Positions 56,289-64,000 of a DNA stretch of 64,000 nucleotides are shown piece by piece (the first letter of the stretch is position 1; each line of letters opens with the position of its first letter). Source of the stretch: Aedes albopictus. Its lineage: Eukaryota > Arthropoda > Insecta > Diptera > Culicidae. The stretch is taken from contig NC_085137.1 in the NCBI RefSeq assembly GCF_035046485.1, positions 451,352,980-451,416,979 of the forward strand, written 5' to 3'. The notes under the pieces are model-generated. The model searched no databases. It had not been told where the DNA came from and saw nothing but the letters and a program-made list of their open reading frames with translations. Made by a program: the position numbers and the translations under genes.

Positions 56289-56599
56289 TTAACCTTCACA
56301 TACCCGCACCTTGACATCTCATTTTCAAAATGCTGGCATTTCGTCAATTTTCAGCCGATTTTTTTTGAAGTCGCCCTCAATCGATCATAATTTGGTGCTA
56401 GTTTATTATACTCAAGTGGCCATGCAATATCCGGAACCATTCCGGAGATATTCCGGATTGTACTGGGGTCAGGGGGGGGGGGTGCCAAAATGGCAAAAAG
56501 TGATTATTTCGTGGGTTATTGTATTTGAATTATCAATTTTCAGCGTAATTTTTGTTGCGAGCAATGAAACACAACTGCAATAATCAGATTTGTATAAGT

Positions 56600-57985
56600 T
56601 GACCGATCCGGACCACCGTAACAGGTTCCGCGGGGGCCTCATTGGGGACACTTTTGGTTTTCAACCAAAACATGTCATGCGACGTATCAAACTTCATGAT
56701 TTCGAGAGAATGAGACAGAAAAGTTACACTGAAGTATGTATCAACTGATATGGCCGCTCCGGGACACCTGAAACAGGTTCCGCGGGGGCCTCATTGGGGA
56801 CACTTCTGTTTTTCAACCAAAACAAGTCGTGCGACGTATCAAACTTCCTAATTTCGATAGAATGAGACAGAAAAAGTAGGCTGAAGTATGTATCAACTCA
56901 TATGGCCGCTCCGGAACACCTGGAACAGGTTCCGCGGGGGCCTCATTGGGGACACTACCTTGGGACACTACTGTTTTTCCAACCAAAACAAGTCGTGCGA
57001 CATATCAAACTTCATGATTTCTGGAGAATGAGACAGAAAAAGTAGACTGAAGTATGTATCAACTCATATGGCCGCTCCGGAACACCTGGAACAGGTTCCG
57101 TGGGGGCCTCTTTGGGGACACTTCTGTTTTTCAGCCAAAACAAGTCATGCGACGTATCAAACTTCCAGATTTCGAGAGAATGAGACAGAAAAAGTAGACT
57201 GAAGTATGTATCAACTGATATGGCCGCTCCGGAACACCTGGAACAGGTTCCGCGGGGGCCTCATTGGGGACACTACTGTTTTTCCAACCAAAACAAGTCG
57301 TGCGACGTATCAAACTTCATGATTTCGGGAGAATGAGACAGAAAAGGTAGACTGAAGTATGTATCAACTGATATGGCCGCTCCGGAACACCTGGAACAGG
57401 TTCCGCGGGGGCCTCATTGGGGACTCTTCTGTTTTTCAACCAAAACAAGTCGTGCGACGTATCAAACTTCCAGATTTCGAGAGAATGAGACAGAAAAAGT
57501 AGACTGAAATATGTATCATCTCATATGGCCGCTCCGGAACACCAGGAACAGGTTCCGTGGGGGCCTCATTGGGGACACTTCTGTTTTTCAACCAAAACAA
57601 GTCGTGCGACGTATCAAACTTCCAGATTTCGAGAGAATGAGACAGAAAAAGTAAACTGAAGTATGTATCAACTGATATGGCCGATCCGGAACACCTGGAA
57701 CAGGTTCCGCGAGGGCCTCATTGGGGACACTACTGTTTTTCCAACCAAAACAAGTCGTGCGACGTATCAAACTTCATGATTTCGGGAGAATGAGACAGAA
57801 AAAGTAGACTGAAGTATGTATTAACTGATATGGCCGATCCGGAACACCTGGAACAGGTTCCGCGAGGGCCTCATTGGGGACACTACTGTTTTTCCAACCA
57901 AAACAAGTCGTGCGACGTATCAAACTTCATGATTTCGGGAGAATGAGACAGAAAAGGTAGACTGAAGTATGTATCAACTCATATT
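56600..57985 (-). repeat. Left-arm tandem repeats (about 152 bp) of the foldback
   Basis: About nine units with AACAGGTTCCGCGGGGGCCT, CATTGGGGACAC, CAAAACAAGTCGTGCGACGT and TATGGCCGCTCCGGAACACC. Units are very similar to each other; one near 56955 has a small duplication. Confidence 0.9.
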
Positions 57986-58189
57986 ATAAGAAAAAAAGTA
58001 TTTTTGGTAATAAACATCTAACCTTTTATTTTTTTCAAACATTTGCCGATTTTTCAGAAAATATACAGCTTGTGTACGTTTTGTGGATTCCTTAATCTAA
58101 ATTTAAAAGGAACCTATGGGAAGTTTTCTAGAGCGCCCTTTCAAGTCGATACCGAGTCGAGTTTACTTAGTTTTATCTTTTTTGGCTTA

Positions 58190-59045
58190 TCCATTCGAAA
58201 TCATGAAGTTTGATATGTTGCACGGCAGGTTTTGATTGTAAACCAGAAGTGTCATCAATGACGCCACCGCGGAACCTGTGCTAGATATGCCGAGGTGGCC
58301 ATATTAGTTGACACAGACTTAAGTCTATCATTTTTGGCTCATTCATTCTAAATCATGAAGTTTGGTACGGCGCACGACATGTTTTGATTGAAAACAAGAA
58401 GTGTCTCCAATGAGGCCCCGGAAAACCTGTGCAAGATGTTCCGGGTGGTCATATTAGGTGATACAGGCTTTAGTCTATCATTTCTGGCTTATTCATTTGA
58501 AATCATGAGGTTTGATACGTCGCACGACATGGTTTGGTTGAAAACCAGAAGTGTCCCTAATGAGGCCCCGCGGAACCTGCTCCAGTTGTTCCGGAGCAGC
58601 CATATCAGTTGATACATACTTCAGTCAACCTTTTCTGTCTCATTCTCTCGAAATCATAAAGTTTGATACGTCGTACGACTTGTTTTGGCTGAAAAACATA
58701 AGCGTCCCCAATGAGGCCCCCGCGGAACCTGTTCCAGGTGTTCCGGTGCGGCCATATCAGTTGATACATACTTCAGTCTACCTTTTCTGTCTCATTCTCC
58801 CGAAATCATGAAGTTTGATACGTCGCACGACTTGTTTTGGTTGGAAAAACAGTAGTGTCCCCAATGAGGCCCCCGCGGAACCTGTTCCAGGTGTTCCGGA
58901 GCGGCCATATGAGTTGATACATACTTCAGCCTACTTTTTCTGTCTCATTCTCTCGAAATTAGGAAGTTTGATACGTCGCACGACTTGTTTTGGTTGAAAA
59001 CCAAAAGTGTCCCCAATGAGGCCCCCGCGGAACCTGTCACGGTGG
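58190..59045 (+). repeat. Right-arm tandem repeats (about 152 bp) of the foldback
   Basis: About five to six units in inverse orientation to the left arm. Those nearest the centre (58190-58600) are clearly more diverged than those near the end, which match the left arm closely. Confidence 0.88.
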
Positions 59046-59364
59046 TCCGGATCGGTCAACTTATACAAATCTGATTATTGCAGTTGTGTTTCATTGCTCG
59101 CAACAAAAATTACGCTGAAAATTGATAATTCAAATACAATAACCCACGAAATAATCACTTTTTGCCATTTTGGCACCCCCCCTGACCCCAGTACAATCCG
59201 GAATATCTCCGGAATGGTTCCGGATATTGCATGGCCACTTGAGTATAATAAACTAGCACCAAATTATGATCAATTGAGGGCGACTTCGAAAAAATCGGCT
59301 GAAAATTGACGAAATGCCAGCATTTTGAAAATGAGATGTCAAGGTGCGGGTATGTGAAGGTTAA

Positions 59365-59676
59365 TGAAGTTGGTTCCGATTTAGCTTGCGCCTGTTCACC
59401 CATGTCCACTGTTGCGAAGTTTCAAAATCAGTGGAAATTTGACGACCAACCACTCATTTGCCAATTATAGTCAGATATCAATTAATTGACCTCTGATCAA
59501 TAAATTTACACCTCAGACGAGTACCTCTTTACATATCATAATGACCTTTTAGGGTTTTCTGGAAAATCTAATACTACTAAAAAAAAAAGTTAGGTCGTAA
59601 ATATTAGAACCTTTAAATTTCCATTTCATTTCATTTGATTTTACATGAAAGAATTTCTTGCACGTATAGTTGTAAG
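59365..59676. other. Short intergenic stretch
   Basis: Nothing recognised. Confidence 0.4.
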
Positions 59677-59678
59677 TA

Positions 59679-60937
59679 CCCAAGTAACCATGACGCTGGA
59701 TATAGAGCATTGATTTCGCTTATAGTGTATTATATGACAAGCGATATAAAGTTGTTTTGTCATTTAGGAACCATTAAAGTAGGTTTAAAGTCGAAAGTGG
59801 CGCTACTATTGTTGATTTAAAGCAAGCTTTACTGTGGTGATTGCTAAAGCATATAAAATGCTTATACCATATAGCTAATGCAATGAAATCGTATAGAATG
59901 TATACTTAAGACATCATGTCAACAAAAGGAAAAAAAAGTATTTTTGTCATTTTTCTATCTATTTTTATCTGTTTCGATACTCTCACTCTGATTTTTTTTA
60001 TTCTATTTCGAGAATTGAACCAAGACTGCTGAAACTGGACCACGATGGAAGGCGGACGCGCTAACGCTGTGTGCTACGATGACGATGTATTTTGCACCTG
60101 AAAAAATGTGCAACATAAAGTAAAGTTTACTCAGATCGTGCCTTTATTGAGTTGTGTTTTCGGCAGCTCTAAAAGTTGTGCTGGGGTCGGCATGCTACCA
60201 ATTATCTTACTCTCCCAAACTCATCCTAGTCGAAAACAAGCGAATACAGAATCGATTGATTCCACAAACGAAGATATAAATTCGTCTATATTGATTCTGT
60301 TCTTTTTGTTTCCATACGTGCTCAAAAAACACAATAAATAAAAAAAAAACAATACAAGGAGCGCAGCGCTGCAATCCTTTCTTTTATGAAATCTAAGCAC
60401 TATGTTAAATAAGGCAACCAATACCCCACATAAGTTTTTTTGCCCTCAGCATCTGATTGTCTTCATCATCTTCATGCCCCAACCAGAAACCCAAAAAAAA
60501 TATAAAATATAAATTTTCAAACAGCAACATCTGAGCATGATAATCTAAGTGCTACGCAGCAAACCATGAAAATTTGGGTCTATTTTTCTTTTCTTTTGAA
60601 TGGTTCTGTTTCTTAAAATGTTTCACAGTTTTTTTCTTCGAACTGAGTGTTTTCTCTGTTTACAGCGATGGAAGCTTTAGTAAAGACATATATAAAGTAA
60701 TAAACGCTTGCATTATTGATTGCCATAAAGCCTTTAACATGATAATGCAATGAAGCATTAAACAACGGCCTTATAGAACTATACTGAACTGTCAAAATCC
60801 CATAATGCTTCAATGCTTTCATAATGTAGATTAAACGCCTCATTACTTGACAGATGTAGAATAAAAGTTATCTTGCATTAGCTAAACTAGAATACGATTG
60901 AATTAATGTTATGATATAATGCTTGTGGTTACTTGGG
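59679..60937. mobile_element. TIR element with CCCAAGTAACCA ends, about 1.26 kb
   Basis: Left end CCCAAGTAACCA and right end TGGTTACTTGGG are perfect 12-bp inverted repeats with TA on both outer sides (59677-59678 and 60938-60939). Interior is AT-rich with repeated AATGC/GCATT words and no recognised transposase. Could be two nested or fused elements, since the centre differs in style from the ends. Confidence 0.5.
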
Positions 60938-60939
60938 TA

Positions 60940-61276
60940 AGCTCCATACTGCAGACAACCTGTGATTTTACAATTCGATGGAGAATTGTGTTGAAAGCGA
61001 TAGAGGTCATTTTGTTACAGCGAACTGGATGTCACAATTTTGAACTGTGCAGTTTTTTACTTTCCCGATAATGATGTGATTTGCGGTGGCGATGCCTTTT
61101 TTTTTTTTTGGGTTGGTCGCGTCGGTTTGTTTGTGTGCATCGTCGTTTCCAGTATGTAGTTCAGTGTGACTGATGAGGCGATGCCAGTCAGTGGCAAGAT
61201 GTCGCTTTTATTCGTGCGCACATAACCTGGATTTTTGGATGCATGTTTATCGGTGAGCTCGTTCCATATTGTCAAG
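60940..61276. other. Intergenic stretch
   Basis: No gene or element recognised; a poly(T) run lies near 61098. Confidence 0.4.
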
Positions 61277-61289
61277 ATAAATAACAGTG

Positions 61290-61436
61290 CTGTTGGAAAT
61301 CGACTGTAATCTTGACTATAGATTAACGGCTACGCAGTCTTAGGGTTCAAAAAACGAGTTTTATTATTCACCCGATGTTTCGACACGGGGATAGTGTCTT
61401 TCTCATGGACTGCGTAGCCGTTCTATAATCTATAGA
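61290..61436 (-). mobile_element. Short Penelope-like fragment with inverted repeats
   Basis: 147 bp flanked by a 13-bp direct repeat ATAAATAACAGTG (61277-61289 and 61437-61449). Inside, GATTAACGGCTACGCAGTC and its near complement frame the sequence. On the minus strand it contains CATGAG, a GACAC/GTGTC stem, then GAAACATCGGG and later AATAAAACTCG, reminiscent of the terminal regions of Penelope-like elements, which carry hammerhead motifs. The canonical CTGA part of the core is not intact. Confidence 0.4.
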
Positions 61437-61450
61437 ATAAATAACAGTGT

Positions 61451-61890
61451 AGCCGGGACCCGTGGCGCAATTTGTCACACGTTTGCTTCATAAGCATATG
61501 GTCATGGGTTCGAGCCCAGCCCCCGCACTTTCGTCAGTTGCTCTTTCCCCCTAAGAGCAGCTGACACTGACCCTCTTCTGAGCCCATGGCTCAAATGAGC
61601 CCCGATACTTGAACATCGGCAAACGGCAACCCATAATGGACCCCCAATCGGACTGGAAACAGGAACAACCAACAGCCACACATCAGCATCGTCGTGCTCA
61701 TCATTCTACCATGATAGGGTAGAAAGTGAAAGCAGCGCAACGACAGCCAGTTCGATATAGTACAATTAAAATAGAATACATTTAGGCGCTGTACAAAGTG
61801 TATGTACAGCTTCCAATTGGAATCGCTTACGCAGTACCCTAGTGGACAATAGAGCTGTAAATTAGGTTGAGTGATTGAAGAATCAACAAA
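61451..61890 (+). mobile_element. tRNA-derived SINE, Feilai-like, copy 2
   Basis: Same family as 39894-40340 with the same internal blocks (GACCCCCAATCGGACTGGAA, GGCGCTGTACAAAG, GGACAATAGAGCTGTAAATT). Here the B box GGTTCGAGCCC fits consensus while the A box (TGGCGCAATTTG) is altered. The 3' end has an AATCAACAAA-type repeat in place of clean poly(A). No target duplication found. Confidence 0.85.
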
Positions 61891-61894
61891 AATC

Positions 61895-63290
61895 AACAAT
61901 GTACGGTACCGGCGACTGCCACGGTGCAACCGAGAGCGACTAAAACAACCGGATGTCACCTCAGTATACGCGTAGAATCTCAAAGCCGCGTTGCCAGACG
62001 AGGGCGAGCAGAGAACACCATCGGCCGTGAAACGGAATCGACGGAACCAATGGTTCGACGAAGAATGCAGAACGGTTTTGGTGGAGAAGAACCCAGCATG
62101 GGCGGTAATACTGCAGCAAGGGACCCCTGCAGAACGTGGAAAGTTACAAACAGAAGCGGAAACAGCAGACCTGCCTCTTTGGAGTGAAAGCGCCGCCTGG
62201 AATCCGCTTCTTCCGAAGAATTGGAACTGCTGTGCCGTTCCCGGAAGTTCTACCAGGAACTCAACGCATCCCGCAACGGTTTCGTGTCGCGAGCCGAAAT
62301 ATGCAGGGATAAGGACGGAGGTCTCTCGACGGAAAGGTGGAAGCAGCACTTCGATCAGCACCTGAATGGCGCGGAGAACGTAGACACGGGAGATGGAAAT
62401 GAACCAACTCCCATGCTGAGAAGGATGCCATTCACCAGCTCAAAACAAACAAAGCAGCTGGTAAGGATGGTATCGCAGCTGATCTCATCAAGATGGGCCC
62501 AGAAAAGTTGGTCACCTGTCTGTACCGGTTGGTAGACAAGATCTAGGAAACCGAACAGCTACCGGAGGAGTGGAAGGAAGGGGTAATCTGCCTGATTTAC
62601 AAGAAAGGCGACCATTTGGAATGTGAGAACTTCAAAGCGATCACCATTTTGAATACTGCCTACAAAGTGCTATCCCAGATCAGCTTCCATCGTCTGTGAC
62701 CTAAAACGAATGAGTTCGTGGGAAGTTATCAAGCCGGCTTCATCGACGGCTGATTGACAACGGACCAGATCTTCACCGTACGGAAAATCCTCCAAAAATG
62801 CCGTGAATACCGATTTGCATCGACTTACATACATACGACAGCATCGACCGAGCAGATCTATGGAGAATCATGGACGAAAACGGCTTTCCTTGGAAGCTGA
62901 CTAGACTGATTAAAGCAACGATGGACGGTGTGCAAACTGCTAAGGATGACCTTGGTCGGTGTGTGGCGGAGATGGATGAACCACGAGCTCGTTGCACTTT
63001 ACGGCGAACCCGGCATCCAGAAGGTGGCCATAGCCGGAAGGATACGGTGGGCAGGGAATGTTGCAAGAATGCCGGACAACAACCCTGCAAAGCAGGTGTT
63101 TGCTACTGATCCGGTTGGCATAAAAAGGCGTGGAGCTCAGAGAGCACAATAGGCGGACCAGGTGGAGCGTGACCTGGCGAGCATTGGGCGCGACTGAGGA
63201 TGGAGTGCGGCAGCCAGAAACAGAGTATTGTGACGTACTATTGTTGATTTATGTATTGTCTTAAATGTGATGCTGAGCAAATAAATGTAT
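61895..63290 (+). pseudogene. RTE-clade LINE remnant with internally deleted reverse transcriptase
   Basis: Starts abruptly after the SINE, in the linker before the RT (RNQWFDEECRTVLVEKN at about 62040). It continues through a finger region (DLIKMGPEKLVTCLYRL-like, KKGDHLECENFKAITILN, DRADLWRIMDENGFPWKL, LIKATMDGVQT at about 62935). There the frame jumps directly to the C-terminal region (MNHELVALYGEPGIQK, RIRWAGNVARMPDNNPAK). The palm with the FADD motif is missing. Several stops and frameshifts are present. An AATAAATG signal lies near 63280. Not functional. Confidence 0.8.
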
Positions 63291-64000
63291 GGGAGGGAGA
63301 GAGTCTACGGTCAAGTCTTATCGAAAATTTTCAATAAAGGCTGAAGGGGTCCTCAATTTCAGATTTACGTAACGCTGCGTGATACTTGAATGAGCCCTGG
63401 GAGGTTTCTCGAGATCATTTGGATAATCATTCAATCATACCTACTGCGTTCTTATCTGTGCACGGGCATTATACTCATTAGCGGAAAAGACTAATCGTCC
63501 ACTAACTTAGAGTAAAATTCTCCAATATTATCCTCTGCCTACTCATCATATGAAATTGTAGGCCTCCTAATGAAGCAACGTGCGATTGCGGAAGTGCTTT
63601 CTTACGCATAAGTCACCGTAGTACCTAGCAGCCAGCGCAGCGGTGACAAATGACCATCAGCAAATCGTGTATGTAATCGAGCTCCATTATCACCGCTACG
63701 GTGGCGATGGTGATGATGTGCTCACCCACCTATTTGCTCCTCTTAGATATCCAATTTGCTAACGTTGGTTGTGTTGACGGTCAAAGCCTACCGCAGACGC
63801 GCAGCGATAAGGCTTCGTCGCTCGTCCGGGTGTCGTTTTACGCTTCAGCCAAAATAATTGCCGTCGTCCCATTCACGAAGCGAGCTCCTTCGGACATGAA
63901 AGATTCGCTAGTTGGCGAAACCGGTGCGGCGGTGGTGTTCGTTAATTGGATCAACGGAACCGGCGGTCAACGTAGAGATTTATTTTAATTTTTGAGTAAC
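63291..64000. other. Intergenic stretch at the right edge
   Basis: A 95-codon frame (63701-63988) is moderately GC-rich towards its end but has no recognised domain. It could be an exon fragment running off the window or chance. Confidence 0.35.

Larger units (their letters stand above)
56293..59360. mobile_element. TTAA-flanked 3.07-kb foldback element with repeat-filled arms
   Basis: Ends CCTTCACATACCCGCACC and GGTGCGGGTATGTGAAGG, flanked by TTAA at 56289-56292 and 59361-59364. About 350 bp of near-perfect inverted repeat on each side leads into tandem about 152-bp units in opposite orientation on the two arms. No transposase seen; short frames here are frame-translated repeats. TTAA suggests mobilisation by a piggyBac-type enzyme. 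Confidence 0.85.

Noticed and set aside
57131..58997. Repeated 60-100-residue frames with PNEAPAEPVPGVP-like sequence
   Set aside because: These are translations of the 152-bp tandem units on both arms of the foldback element, present on both strands with identical ends set by the repeat.
61591..62361. 256-residue minus-strand frame
   Set aside because: It runs antisense through the SINE and the RTE remnant, both identified on the plus strand, and shows no domain.
1..64000. Endogenous viral sequence
   Set aside because: No recognisable viral polymerase, capsid or glycoprotein-like frame was seen; the only reverse transcriptases are of non-LTR type.

Overview
The window looks like a transposon- and satellite-rich part of a mosquito genome, most likely Aedes. 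It is AT-rich and gene-poor, and has short canonical introns. It carries two copies of a tRNA-related SINE resembling Feilai (described from Aedes aegypti), an intact Jockey-clade (Juan-like) LINE, RTE-clade LINE remnants, and many non-autonomous DNA elements with TA, TAA, TATA, TTAA or 8-bp target duplications. Genus-level assignment is an inference from these families. The two 500-N runs are scaffold gaps.

Left part (1-3881): a decayed RTE-type LINE with a nested hairpin MITE, a decayed coding exon on the minus strand, and a near-identical 790-bp tandem duplication carrying minus-strand exon-like sequence. Next comes a large direct segmental duplication: copy 1 at 3882-13794 and copy 2 at 16377-29731. 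Each copy holds three unrelated tandem-repeat families in the same order: about 300 bp, about 152 bp, then about 113 bp. The 113-bp array has about 23 units in copy 1 and about 67 in copy 2. In copy 2 it is organised hierarchically, with three monomer types, a 6-mer and a 1,695-bp 15-mer super-repeat. Insertions present in only one copy leave empty sites in the other, so their target duplications can be read directly.

Middle (29.7-44.6 kb): a putative spliced minus-strand transcript with two canonical short introns, a second gap, long tracts of degenerate short repeats, and a complete Jockey-clade LINE (33758-38427). The LINE has intact ORF1 and ORF2, a perfect 13-bp target duplication, an Inr plus correctly spaced DPE, and two poly(A) tracts suggesting 3' transduction. 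It split a tRNA-like SINE. The only confidently recognised host gene is a Sorbin/CAP (SORBS-family) SH3 adaptor: four consecutive minus-strand exons at 43549-44606.

Right part (44.6-64 kb): intron or intergenic sequence with a pogo-like element, several hairpin MITEs, a hAT-like foldback (8-bp TSD), a 3.07-kb TTAA-flanked foldback whose arms contain inverted 152-bp arrays, a TIR element starting CCCAAGTAACCA, a short Penelope-like fragment with a hammerhead-like stem, a second SINE, and an RTE remnant with the catalytic palm deleted. Apart from the SORBS-family gene and the LINE, most reading frames here are chance or fossil sequence.
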